Source: Fasciola hepatica
Taxonomy: Eukaryota > Platyhelminthes > Trematoda > Plagiorchiida > Fasciolidae
DNA length: 64,000 nucleotides
Direction of reading: 5' to 3'
NCBI GenBank assembly: GCA_948099385.1
Contig: CANUEZ040000156.1
Span: 3,162,001 to 3,226,000, forward strand
Made by a program: the position numbers and the translations under genes. Of the stretch, positions 24,549 through 36,370 are shown one piece after another (position 1 is the stretch's first letter; every line of letters begins with the position of its first letter). The notes under the pieces were generated by a model, which worked only from the letters and a program-made list of their open reading frames with translations, did no database searches and was not told the origin of the DNA.

Positions 24549-25080
24549 TGTACTCCTTGAGTGTGAGAAGTATCGTCAACTATTGCCAAGCTCACGAGAT
24601 ATGCGAGACAGAGAGTACACAGGACGAAACATCCGCCTATTTTTACCAGGATGTAATGTTCCAGAACTTATTACTTCAACCCCTAGTGACCAAATGATAT
24701 TCACCAGTCTGACAACAGTTCCCAACCGATCCAGTGATCTTCGAGCGGAATGGGAATTTGGTGATCCGGGATACTCGGGTTTCGTGACTGGCAGATACTG
24801 TACAATGATTCAATCGTTTGAGGTTGAACCGGATACCCGTCCTTATTCAATCGGACACTTCCATCCGTATATATTCTATGATATTCCACAGAATAATGAA
24901 AATGTTTCATACATTGTTTACGAATTGTCTGTGAGATCATTAGAAGGTTATGTAGGGAGATTTAAAACAAACTGGCTGTATAAATTAGACGGTATATACC
25001 TGGATAACGAAAGCTCAGTTGGTGTTTTTCATTCATCAGTGGTTTTCACTCCGATTTCATGTGCAGAAAAGCTAAGTTGA
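24549..25080 (+). CDS. Unrecognised ORF, possible terminal exon of a host gene
   Basis: This frame is open from a TAA at about 24,546 to TGA at 25,078 (about 177 codons), with the only nearby ATG at 24,601. The protein is not repetitive, has varied codon use and several cysteines (ECE, PGCNV, RYCTM, PISCAE), and looks like a compact secreted or extracellular domain. I recognise no family and no RT, integrase or nuclease motif. No strong acceptor or upstream exon is evident, though the sequence before 24,550 is open in another frame (24,440-24,697), which could mean a frameshift in an old gene. Function unknown. Confidence 0.4.
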
Positions 25081-25424
25081 TGTACATTTGCAGTGCACCA
25101 AATAATTCATGATGCAGAATCAGCATTCAATTCACCATTCTTACCATTCTACAGCAGTCCAGTACAGATATCTTCCACCTTGCGTGTGAAGGCACATTTA
25201 CAATACATCTACTCCACAAGCTTCATATTATTGCCCCAAGGTGGATGGTGCACACCCAGAATTAGCTTGAAAGTTCCGTGGCTTCTTTCCTAAACAACAG
25301 TTGTCTAACGTGTTGAATGCTTTGTCTTTAAAATGTCTTAGTTTCATCTGGGCTGCTGCTTAATAGATGTCCAGTCGATAAAGGTAGCACTGTGTCCTAT
25401 CGACATGAAGCTACAATTTTTGAG

Positions 25425-25585
25425 CCAATTGGGACAATCTAAGAAACTAATGCTCCTAATTCATACTACCACGTGTTCGATTCCAAGCTATCGTTTGATA
25501 CTCTATGAACATGCACAGCTGATGATGACTAACAAGCCACCTGAACCATGTACAATATAACCATGGTTTTTACCGGTGGTTTGGC
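25425..25585 (+). repeat. Diverged tRNA-SINE with hammerhead-like segment
   Basis: A B-box-like GTGTTCGATTCC at 25,473-25,484 is followed by ATGCACAGCTGATGAT (25,511-25,526), AACAAGCCACCTGAA and a CCATGGTTTTTACCGGTGG tail. This follows the same order as the other HHR-SINEs. The right strand of stem II (GCCAC) matches the copy at 41.0 kb rather than the TCC/GGA family, but the left strand has decayed and the GAAA is disrupted. Confidence 0.45.
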
Positions 25586-25589
25586 TGTG

Positions 25590-27334
25590 ACTGTTGCACG
25601 ATCATTTTCAACAACTGAGATCTCATACTATCCGAATTTACCATGTTTGAACTTTCCGAATCTATCTTGTTGAGATATACAATATGATGATTATGCTACA
25701 TCTCGGATAATTATTCGTGAATTCCCCCAGAGGTTTTATTTCAGATGCCAACAGTGTGCAGTCTGTCGAAGATTCTACTATGACAAGAAAACAGGACTAT
25801 GTTGGAGAGTGCTTTAGGTGGATTCACTGCTCCCTCGTAGGCCAGCTTCGATAGGTTTCACGTGGATACGGTATGGGCAACCCGATTGGTAAAATTGTGC
25901 AGACCGATACGCGTCCGGCTGATTTGCATCCATTGGGTTTCTTGGATTCTGATTACATCTCAGCATTGAGTATGCTCAATAAACATTTTCTCCGGATGCC
26001 AGTTACCGGTGTTTCCACAGTAAGAGTAAAACCTACTAACTAGGCTTGGTTCTTATACTGAATTTGTAAGCAGGCACGTGGCTTTACCGTCTTGGATGAG
26101 ATGAAACCAATATTATTATTTGGACAAGGGCTATTCATGGTTCCAATGTGGAAATTATCATATGTCACGCGACTGCTTTGATCAGACCTAATTTTGATTA
26201 AAGGCGTCAATTTTTTTGTGAATAAACATCTCATCGTCAAAGTAGAGCGAGAAAAAAGATGATTCTATCAATGTATAAACGTCAGTATTGTTCACTTATT
26301 TACTAGTGGTTGACGAAAGGCAAATACGATCATTGGGGACTCTACATCCACACGTCTAACTCATACAAACCGAAACTGAGGTCTGTTGACACTACCTGCA
26401 GTCACATGATGGACGTAGATACTTAAGACCAAGTTTCGATCGGCAGATTTGCAACGAGAAGACAATCTTTCCTACCTTGTACGATTTATGTCCAGGTCTT
26501 TTTTCCTTCAGTTATACTGGTGCCTAATTCCGAAATGAGAATCAATTATACGCAAGTTTATGAATAAACACATAAAACGAAGCATCACAATAAAAAGAGC
26601 TATTTTATGAAGAGAATAAGAATCACTGTGGCACTGGCACATGTATACAGAGTAGTACCCCCAGATAGCAATCTTCATGATTGGAATAATGTCTCTGCAA
26701 GTAAAGGTGATCTACAGAAAACCTCCTGCCATGCAATAACCCCCCTCACCATAATCGAGCATGAAACAATTGTAAGAGTATTCGCTGAAGCATTGATAGA
26801 CGGTATTCGTCTGTCCAAAACCAGTGGCATAGCTCGGGCCAGCAAAGACGGTCGATGGTTCAGTCAGTTGGTGAAGAAACGGAGCGAAACCGTCCAACCA
26901 GCCGTGAATAGTCGCCCTTACCAAACCGAGCAGCGTCAATTAATCAGTGGACAGACGTTGTTTTAACGGAAATCAAAGGACCCAACCAACCAGCGACCAA
27001 GAGCTGTTTTAACGGAACGGAATGGAAAGCAACAAATCAGAGGCCAGCAGCTGTTTTACCCGATCGCAAAGGAATCAGCCCATTGGAGACTTGAACTACA
27101 TAGACATTCAGAAGACCCGGTTCACGGAAGACCTCAGTACCAATAAGCTTCGTACCATGACTTTGATTTCGATCACCTAGTGATCCATAAAGAAGGTTTG
27201 TTTTTTGCACAATAAACGAGATGGTTCGAAGGCAGAGGAGTTTCCTCACCAGAGCTAGTTGGACCGAACAAAACCACAATTACTCTGGAATTGTACACCC
27301 CCCACCAAGAAACACTTTAGGGTCACTTCGATAA
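25590..27334. other. Region without recognisable gene
   Basis: A 119-codon frame at 26,607-26,966 has no recognised motif. Nothing else could be supported. Confidence 0.35.
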
Positions 27335-27456
27335 CTAAGTAATAGGAAATCCACCCTCATTTTCTCATCGGTAAACCGAACTCTGCGAGCCGGACTCGAA
27401 CCATGACACTCCGCTTACTGGGCTGGTGCTCTACCAACGGAGTTATCACTGTACGG
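27335..27456 (-). repeat. tRNA-derived SINE (second family)
   Basis: On the minus strand an A-box-like AACTCCGTTGGTAGAGCACC is followed by a perfect B box GGTTCGAGTCC (near 27,400) and a tail TTCGGTTTACCGATGAG. Related plus-strand copies lie at 27,808-27,920 and, tail only, about 27,667-27,740. Confidence 0.7.
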
Positions 27457-27462
27457 AAAGTT

Positions 27463-27476
27463 GGGGGGGGGGGGGG
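27463..27476. repeat. Poly-G run
   Basis: Fourteen consecutive G residues directly upstream, in minus-strand sense, of the SINE head. Confidence 0.9.
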
Positions 27477-27666
27477 TGACCCAAGTGAATGATCGATGAT
27501 GCGCGAACCACTATTCCGGAGATACACAACAACTGTCCTGGTTTTAATCAATGAGCTAGCCTCGTCGGTCACTTCCCAATGCATTTTTTGACACGAGGGG
27601 CCTGAATCTTATATAATCGAAAACGTACCTTCATTTTTCAAATCTAAATGTCCAACACCGCAAGCA

Positions 27667-27920
27667 GTTAAAATTTTTGATATGTAAAGTGTAAGTGGAT
27701 TTTCCATAATATAAGACTTAGGCTTCTCGTCCCAACAATGTATTCTAACGAAATATGTCATTGTTCATTGTATCACCTACAACCGTGTGTTGTTTGTCCC
27801 ATTGAGAAGTGTCATGGTCCGAGTCCGGCTCGAAGAGTTCGGTTTTCCGATGTAAAAAAAGCAAGTGCATTTTCCATTACATAAGATTCAGGTTCTTCAT
27901 GCCAACAGTACTTCCTGTGA
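27667..27920 (+). repeat. Two partial copies of the second SINE family
   Basis: 27,808-27,920 carries GGTCCGAGTCCGGCTCG, then TTCGGTTTTCCGATGTA and GTGCATTTTCCATTACATAAG. 27,667-27,740 repeats only the tail (GTGGATTTTCCATAATATAAG). They lie in tandem, with the full copy at 27.4 kb in inverted orientation. Confidence 0.6.
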
Positions 27921-28379
27921 ATTCGATAGTTATTTTCTCAACAAAAATTGGTTATAACACATCTGGCTCAAGTTAATATATCCTTTATAGAGCACTGGTT
28001 TTGGTGAGTTCTAACCATGTGGATCGAGTTTTATTTGGGTCAGAAAGCTAGGATGATACAGGTTTCCTTTGACGGAAGGCGCGAAGTTTTCTGTCTCGTA
28101 CGGACGCCTCGATATTGTTGGCTTGTCAAGGTAACGCGGTTAGACATTTATCTACACTAACACTAAAGTGGTGACGAGTAATCATGATGCTAGTAAGTCT
28201 TTTTGGCATCAATTTATGGTGTAAGCTGAAATCACGATTCGTAACGCCATGCGATTTGCTCACAAATCGTGCTTGGTTGGTTTTCGGGTTGTGGAGTCGA
28301 CCCAGGTCAGAAACGACCACTCAGCTGGACTTGTGTAGCACCGTATGTGCTGTGGGTCCACCAAACAGGAACTGTTTAT

Positions 28380-29709
28380 CCCTGGGTTAAAGAATGAAAG
28401 TGATCCAACTGAGTGAATTGGAAGAGAATAATCTTGTTCAATGTGTAAGTGAGTTCTGAAAGAATGTACTCAGTTGACGTTGAGTCCCTTTTCACTAAAG
28501 TACCTCTTCGTGAGACAGTTGATTATCTGTGTGATTTTATTTCCTCGCATAATTTAAATTTGCCTATTCTTATTGACCAAATCAAGGAACTCATTCTTTT
28601 ATGCACAGAGAAGATCTGTTTTAATTTTGAAAGAAAACCCTAGAAGCAGATTGATGGTTTGGCCAGGGGTAGTCCTCTGGGTCCGACCTTGGCAGATGTT
28701 TTTCTGGGGATGATCGAAAGAAAAATCTGTGATAATATTTCTCAATTTCCCCTTTACAGACAATATGTTGACGACATTTTAATTTTTTCGAATGAGGAAC
28801 ATTTTATTCCTTTTATTACCGCCATAAACTTCATTCATCCTAATCTTTCCGTTACTCACGAAGAAGAACGTGCCAATAGCTTATCTTTTTTAGACATTCT
28901 AATAACCAGACGTCCGGATGGAACATTGCAAAGGAGTATTTATCACAAAGCTACTTGGGGTGGTCGCTATTTACAATTCTACCGCTTTGCACCAATGGCC
29001 TACAAACGTGGATTAGTTCCGAACTCTTTTCAACAGAGCGCAGAAAATCTGCACCAGTGATCAAGTGCAGAATGAAGAGGAGTTCATAAAAAGAAAGCTG
29101 CTGGCCAATGGTTATCCCGAGAATTCATCGAGCATCATCGAAAACCGAGAAAAGCATGCGAAAAGCCAATCATGGTCGACAAGAAGCAAGTTTTTTATTA
29201 TTTTACCCTTTAAAGTTGATCACATATTTAATTAAATAAACAGAAATCCTAATTCAGCCATAAGGGTTACATACACAGCGGCACAATTACGTCTGTTGCA
29301 GACCACCAAAAGGTTAAGCTTCAAAAACCATTCAAATAGTCTTGCTGATCCCGATATCTCACGTGTTGTCTATAAGTTCACTTGCAGTTGCGGTGACGCA
29401 TACATTGACAAGACGGATGGCTGCTTGGCTCAACGAGTGTCGGTGCACATACCCAAATGGTTGGAAAAACCAATGAATCAACGCAATGCGGCCGCAAAAA
29501 ATGACGCCAAATCTTTAGCCTCTTCAGTTGTAAATCACTCGATTGCATCAGGTCACAAAGTTGACCTGACAAAATCCTTCACAGTGTTGTTGCGCAATCC
29601 CAAATCGAATCTGCTAGCATTCAGTGAAGCAATGCTTATCACGATGCATCAGCCGGCGCTTTGTGCACAAAAACGGTTGAAACAAAATGTTTGTTTGCCT
29701 TGGCACTAA
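28380..29709 (+). pseudogene. Penelope-like element: reverse transcriptase and GIY-YIG endonuclease
   Basis: Penelope-type RT begins near 28,380. In 28,449-28,640 the VDVESLFTKVPLRETVDYL block is clear. A TAG at 28,641-28,643 falls where KPYKQ is usual. The frame continues at 28,644-29,060 with GSPLGPTLADVFLG, the catalytic QYVDDIL, and SFLDILITRRPDGTL. After a frame change and stops, 29,296-29,709 is the endonuclease: YKFTCSCGDAYIDKT (usual AYIGKT), LAQRVSVH with the conserved arginine, and SEAMLI with the glutamate. The RT catalytic residues are intact, but the stop and the shift near 29,045 would prevent a full product. No terminal repeats were found. Confidence 0.88.
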
Positions 29710-29949
29710 CCGAACAGACTTCTCCCTCCCCTACCGAAAGCACTGTCATAGTTTTCAGTCAAGCCGTTTCCACTGTATTGTTTTTCCCGCTGTATGATAT
29801 ATAAACTAAGATGTTTTACGTACGCGGTAGACAAGAGTAAACGAAATGCTTGCATGTCGTAACTTATATGTTCTTTCTTTTTTCATGAATTGGATAAAGG
29901 GTACCAATTGCTTTCCTAAGTATTTGACGGAACATACTCTAGCTAGTGA

Positions 29950-31110
29950 TTCTGTGGAAATGACAATTGGATCACAACAAAAAGCTGCTTGAGAAAGGGT
30001 GAATGTGTATTCAATGCATTTGGATAAATTTAAAGTTAAGTTGGATAGAACAGAGAAATAATATGGGACAGATTACTAGGAAAGTTACTGAAGTCCTGCG
30101 TTACAGAAACAGCTTGACAAAAAGCCCCATCATCGGCATACTCAAATAAATGTGCAGGAGAATTGAATGAAAAGTCACTAATATAGGTAAAAGGTAAATA
30201 GGAGGAAAGGACAGTTCCCTGAAGTACCCCTGAGTTATTCATAAATAGTCTGGATGTTTTGAAACCTAGTCATGTGGATTGGCTTTTGTTGGCAAAGTAA
30301 TCAGCCATCCATACCAATGCTTCCAGTTTATGATGGGGAAGAGACCAATAAATAGAATGAAATGTGGATTAGTAGTCTAAAAAAGCGTATCTCACAGACT
30401 TCACTTATCAGTCTGGGGATTGGGTTATATGGCGGACTAAGGAAGCGGTAGCATTTTGAATGGACTTGTTCGGTTTATAGACAAACTGTAATAGGTCATC
30501 GGCAGAGTTTATAGAAGAATTCAAACATTAAGGAATGGCACGCTCAGTAAGTTCAACACCAGATGAAGTTAGAGCAATGGGCGAAAAGCTTTTCGCTGGG
30601 ACACCAGAATTTCACGGTTTGGGTATAGGGACACCGGGTGACTGCTCTCCAGCAGTCGCGGATAGAAAACGTGCGCCGAGATTTATTTATTAGGAAAGTA
30701 AATAAATCAATCAGAGACACAGCAAAATGTCTCAAGAGTGATGACTATAGGCTATCAGGACCAATACCTGGAGTTATTTTGGAAGTATGAAGAAGCTTCA
30801 ATTCTTCCTCCATAAAGAACGGAGTTAAGTGCACACCATATTTTGGAATGATGGTAATTGGAGAGTCATTTGATAGGTGGATGAATGCATCAGAAATACT
30901 GTCGACTTTCACAGAACAGCTGACTTCTTTCGTTTTCTCTTTTTACAGAAGCCGAACGTCTTGTCACAGACGGTTAACGTTGTGGCATACAGCGAGTCGG
31001 TGCGTTAGATTGCTTCCTTTATCACAAGAGAAATGTATCTTACTTTCGAATAATCTCGGACTTTGTGCAAATACTCCTTCCGTCTCCTTAAAAATCTCAA
31101 CATAGAGGAA
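29950..31110 (-). pseudogene. CR1-like LINE RT fragment
   Basis: Minus-strand frames show PIALTSSGVELTERAIP and LLQFVYKPNKSIQNA near 30,590-30,440, equivalent to fingers motifs. After stops, GVLQGTVLS and the active site FEYADDGAF (near 30,130-30,145) follow. Several frame changes occur. It is one of three minus-strand CR1-like fragments between 30 and 37.4 kb. Confidence 0.75.
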
Positions 31111-33359
31111 AAGTGGCAAAACCAGTAAAAGTGAAAACGTTTTCTAGGGTGTAGCTAACCGTGTCTACGAAACATTTCGCAATGCAACTCAGTGACGATT
31201 CAAAACAAAACCAAGCGGATGAATAGAAAAGGGGCTCCTGAAGCAGAAGAATATTGTAACATGAAAAAACTGTGCAGATAGGTTTTGGTTAGGCTTGTTT
31301 GCCTGAAAGAGTGGAGAGAAGAATGCGAGCATATCTAAGGCCTCAGCAGAAGCAGACAATGGCCACTGATTGAGATATAATCAAACAACTTAAGGAATAA
31401 TAATTAAGGATGAGCTAAGCTTCATCCCTTCTAGTTGTGTCCTCGTCAGTTTAGAAACCATTTGTGACCGGGTTAATAATATAGGATAATATCAGTGCGG
31501 ACGAGAAGGCCGTACAAGTAAAGGTTGTATAACCGCGAGGCAATGCAAATTTATCGAACTTTCGCTACTGAGGAAATTGGGGTCGTATGAACCAAAGGAA
31601 TTCTGCTGTACTCCAAGGCAGAAATATCATATAATTTTCTTTTTGGGGTTCGGAGGTAAAACGATTGGAATTGTTTTGTCTCACCAGTTCACGCTATTCG
31701 GCACCAAATGTTTCAACAGAACAATCTTTTGGTAAGAAAATTCTGATAAATACTAAGAATAACAAATACAGCGGCGTCCAAGAGACAGAACAAGTCCTTC
31801 TGAATTGTCTCCGTACAGCTTGATGTGAAAAACCTAAAAAACGCTTCTCGGATCCACTTTGTAATGCCAATAATTCATCACACCAAGCCGCTGTTCCATT
31901 GAGACTCTAACAGTGCGATACAAAATCACAGAACTGCTCCTTCTTTTAGATGGTGACTGTTTTCAAGTGGATGGGACAACCAGTTTGCAAATGAGTACGT
32001 TTGTAACAGTTGGTTATTTTTGTTGATATCCATACGAGCTTGCACGTTGTGGATTAGGACACATGTAAGTCCGTATCGTCCAATGATCAAAATACTCTTA
32101 CCTTGAGGGGAAAATTATACAATAGGGAAAAAGGGCTCAAACAAATGTGATTACCAATTTCGTCCTCAGATGTTTTGCAGGCGTCATTTAATGCAAGGTT
32201 GAGGACGCGCCATCACTCACAGTTCAGGTGAACCCAGCTCAAATAACCTAACAACCAAACCCACGAAATAAAAAAACTATCTCAACAACAAACTGACGGA
32301 CCAGTCGTCATTCTAACTACTAAGAATCAGTCGGCAACTTGAGGTGACAATTAATGAACGAACAAAGGAACCATCAACCAAACAAACTATCGAAGCTTTT
32401 TTGTATTGAAGTGTCACCTGATTCTAACATCGGAACATTATCTAAGAACGGAAATCAGAATTCCATCTGTCTGAATTGGGCCTGTGAACTGGTCACTCGC
32501 AGGAATGGTGCTCGTTGTTCCTTACTAACCAGTACATGGGTGAACGATGACAAACCTAATATGACACTTTTTACGGTTTAACCCACCGACTAATAAAGCC
32601 ACGGGTAATAAGTCTGACCAATTTCAGTAAAATATGAGCTTGATCAGAACGCCTATCTACTTTTGTAAAAGAAGTAATTTTCTATCATGTAAGACGTTCA
32701 GTTAAGGATGCTCACAAGAGGTTAGTGTGATGCTATGAACCTACGGAATAGATCTCTCCTATTGTTATTGGTCATTAACTGTTTAACATCAGCCAATCAT
32801 TTTCATCCAATCTCAATGCTTTATCATAACATGTATAACGTCCTTGTGACAAGGAATTGTTTTACGAGTGATCTTTTCAAGTTAGCTTGGAAATCCAACT
32901 GGTGTGACTTGAGTTGTGAATGTTATTGACAATCCGCAGAGCAGCCTTTTGAAAAAGGTGTGCTATGTTAACTTCTTTCTCTATGTTCGTTGCTCTAGAT
33001 TTTGCATTATCCAACAACTACACTTATAAGTTATTTTTCAATCCTTTGAAAGTATCACTAGCTGGCTGGAAGTGTTACATGACCATCTGACAGGGAAGAC
33101 GTCAAAACCCATACTGAATGTTTCTAAGGTCTCTGTTCTGCAGTTAACCGCGTTATTCTCGTTGAACTTCGGGAATTCTTTTTGAGATTACTAACATTAC
33201 AGTTCATTTTCACGCTGTTTAAATCTATATCGACTTTAATTCGAGTCAAGCCAAGTATTTGCTTGATACACTCCAATGGGTGAATATTCAGCAGTACACA
33301 GCTCCACTAGCAGTAACTACACAATGATAAGGAGTGACTTGGCAGCTAGGACATTAAAC
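31111..33359. other. Region without recognisable gene
   Basis: AT-rich sequence. The frames 32,354-32,581 and 32,735-32,929 have no recognised motif. Confidence 0.35.
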
Positions 33360-34925
33360 ATTGTCAAAGTTCAGCTTCCACTTTTGCAAGGGCTATACAA
33401 GAGGTGAGCAAGGTGCGAGACTTCGGATGACCGGTAAGCAGTCGCGCGTGTAAAAACCATTTTATAATTATAGCAGATGGAAGAAGAGGAAGCCTATATG
33501 CAGAGGTCCATGTGAGGCCGGTGAAGTGAGTAATTAAAAAATCTCTCAGCGAATCTTTTGCAAATTTTGTGATATGAGAGTCTGATGTAGTCTGTGAGAT
33601 CTTTACGAGGTATGCCACTCACATAGGATAAGAGCTTGAGAGGCCTTCCTCTTGTGGTGAAATCTTCGGCATGTAGGTCAGGGAAGAAGACCAGAGATGC
33701 ATTCAACCAGTGAATTAATATGCATGCAAGGACAAAATATTGAATGATGTAAAGGAGTACAGACATTATTTTCAGACGCAAAACTTAGTAGGTTAGTCTC
33801 CTCACTTTTGTAAACATGTTCGGTTCAACAAAGATTATGGTTAACCGTAATCCCAAGGTACTTGACCGATAGTTGGCGACGAACAGAGATGTTTCTTGTG
33901 TGAACGTCTGGATAGGATTCCAGAAAGTTCACATACATAGAGCCTTTGAGAACAGAAAAAACAAAGTCTGAGCATTTAGGGGTATTTAATGTTGGAGTAT
34001 GAACTTAGGACCAGTGGTCAATATCTAAAGAACCAGACTGGACTTCAAATGTATTTGATGCACCATAATAAGGCACCCCAACCGCAAAATCATCTGCGTA
34101 CTTTATAATGAAGGAACAGTCATTGACAAGCATAGAGGACGTGCAGATAGAGAATAGAGAAGTGAAAAGGTTTGGGCCCTGTAGAAGGCCTTGGCTTTAA
34201 ACGGAGATGGGAGAGGTTCTGTACCCGTATTTTGTAAACCGTTGCAGATTGAAAAAGACAACCAGTTAGTAGTCCAGTGAGTGAGAGTTGAATTTCCTTC
34301 TTCCAGAGTACGTCGAGAAGTATTTGTTTATCAGCACTGTTAAGTGCTTCACTGTAATCTAGAAAGCAGGTAGCACAGCTTTTGATTTCTCTTCCAAAGA
34401 CGACAAGATATTATGAGCCAAGGAAGCAACTGCATCCAAGATAGAGCAGGAGTGGCAGTAGGCAAACTGGCTTATGTCTCGTATTGTCCAATCACTGGAC
34501 AGTTCCTGGAGTAATGCCTTCTCGAGCTCCTTTAATGCTATGGAGGTACAAGCTGTTAGACAGAACTTTGCCGTTCCTTTCTTGGTCATAGGTTTGATGG
34601 AATCTGATTTTCGACAGTCAGGAATCTTCTTGCAATACAAGCACTGAAGAAATAATTGTGTCATGACTGGTGTGAGTATTTGTGCACATTGCTTAGGTAC
34701 AACTGCGGGAAGATTATCCGGTCCGTGGGATTAGTTTCACTTGAGGTTTGACTGTTCTTTGTAAACAGCTTGAGGGGATATGTTGTGGGTAATGGAGCTG
34801 GTAAGGTTGTGACAAGAAGGGACCTTGGTACAACTGAACAAAAAGGGACGCGTTTGCTCGTTGAAATCGAGGTTTAGATATTCGACATTAACGTTTTGAG
34901 GGCGAGTGTCTTGTGGATACACCAC
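33360..34925 (-). pseudogene. CR1-like LINE RT fragment
   Basis: On the minus strand 34,664-34,359 encodes RT fingers sequence (KIPDCRKSDSIKPMTKKG, LTACTSIALKELEKAL, ISQFAYCHSCSILDAV). Frames near 34,150-33,800 contain IIKYADDFAVGVPYYG (active site about 34,088-34,102) and SVKYLGITVNHNL. A C-terminal part (33,781-33,494) has LKLLSYVSGIPRKDL. Multiple frameshifts and stops are present. Confidence 0.8.
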
Positions 34926-35234
34926 CGAAACTTCTTACTGAAGTCCAGATTTCTCGACAGTTATTGTTGGCTAGGAACACACGACCGTGTATGCCACTGA
35001 GCCTGCGGATGTCTGATTTGACTGGCAAAAAGGGTTTTCACTGTGCGATAGTTCCCGCCTAATGAACCATATGCTGAACTTTTCTTCCTCACCCATCCAA
35101 ATTTTCTAAACACATTTTTGCAATGTCGCATTACCATCATCGTCTATCGGTCCCTGTTGCTCAGCGTTGCTTGTTGGATTAGCTCCTACAGAGTATCTTC
35201 ATGGTTATTTGTAAGCTAATCTGCTTTAGTGCGT

Positions 35235-35527
35235 ACACATTGAGCTTATGACGCACCCTTGGGTAAGTTTGAGATGGTTCGAGATGGTTCGAGATGGTTC
35301 AAATAATAAAAGCTAACGACTCCGGCGGGATTCAAACTCACACGTGGTTGCCACCCTCGGTTAAGTTGCGCAAGTGCTCCACCAGCCAAAATACGACGCC
35401 AAGCCGAAGGGCTTTGAACTTTTCGTTCATGAATCACGTTGTGTACCCGTCCAAATCATAGCATCACTTGTTATCCACCACAGCTAACTAACTTGTAATT
35501 TGATTGTCTGCAGCAGGATATCCCTTT
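35235..35527 (-). repeat. tRNA-containing SINE (third family), decayed copy
   Basis: The tRNA-like part is 35,317-35,400 (minus): GGAGCACTTGCGC and GTTTGAATCCCGCCGG. The sequence upstream of it in minus sense (35,430-35,527) matches 36,290-36,360, so the repeat extends beyond the tRNA part. Near 35,270-35,302 are three tandem GAGATGGTTC units in the tail. Confidence 0.65.
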
Positions 35528-35597
35528 AAATAAACAAGTGTCTACCGGCTGGATCCACCGGCAAGTTTGGCTGTGAACTGTGGCCTAACACACCGAG

Positions 35598-35735
35598 TCT
35601 AGCAGCCCAATTGCTAGAGCGCTTGTTGTAACAAGGCGACGGTAGCCGTTGTGCGTGGACTTGAACCCCGACGAGTTGGCGGACTGTTACATTTAGGTCA
35701 CCTCGAAAACATCGGATTCCGTCTGAATTCAAGTA
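35598..35735 (+). repeat. tRNA-derived SINE (third family), plus-strand copy
   Basis: GCCCAATTGCTAGAGCGCTTG resembles an A box and GGACTTGAACCCC a B box. The tail AGGTCACCTCGAAAACATCG is similar to the tail beside the copy at 36.1 kb. Confidence 0.55.
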
Positions 35736-36094
35736 TTTTATTTATTCTCGACACACCGCGGTTCTCTGAATTTTTTCCCGAACTAATTGAAAGAGACAAT
35801 GAAAAATCTCTCGTTTGTTATTGGATTGTTATGTATCTTCCAGTTCTTGAAGTTCTCGAAGTGGCACACGAGTTCGTGGCCCAAGCCTAGTGGATCACTG
35901 ACCATGTACATTTACTTCTTTTGTGAAAGAAGAATTACTAGGCAGAGTAAGCGCACCAGGCTCGCTATGGACAGAGTGTGTTGGGTGGAGCGGATTGAAT
36001 AAAATCAAATTGCAATGATTACTGTACAAAGCTATGTTAGTGACAGTTACGGTAATATTCTGGTCAGTAGTTTGGCGATGAAGTAAGTATTGAT

Positions 36095-36370
36095 GTTTGG
36101 CAGATTTTGACAATGTTTTGAGGTGATCCAAATATGAGAAGTCCTTGGCCCCGGCGGGACTCGAACCCACGTATGGTCACCAACCTCGCTTTAGTATCGC
36201 GAGTGCTCTACCAGCTGAGCTACGAGGCCACGCTGAAGGATCTTCGACTTTCTGCATATGGATCGCACAGTATGCCCACCCAAATTACAGTGGCACGTGG
36301 CATCCACCGCAGTGAACTAGCTTGTAATTTGACTGCCTACAGCAGGATTTCCCTTTGTACTAACCGGACT
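36095..36370 (-). repeat. tRNA-derived SINE (third family), best preserved copy
   Basis: 36,147-36,229 on the minus strand folds close to a tRNA. A 7-bp acceptor pairs GGCCTCG with CGGGGCC including one G-T pair, the D arm is GCTCAGCTGGTAGAGC, and the T arm is GTGGGTTCGAGTCCCGC. The anticodon stem CTCGC/GCGAG encloses a 9-base loop and the variable region is 14 bases, which argues against a functional tRNA. The tail at 36,098-36,142 is nearly identical to LINE 3' sequence at 36,412-36,460. Confidence 0.7.

Noticed and set aside
36147..36229. Functional tRNA gene
   Set aside because: The 9-base anticodon loop, unusual variable region, related decayed copies nearby and attached repeat tail make it a SINE head.
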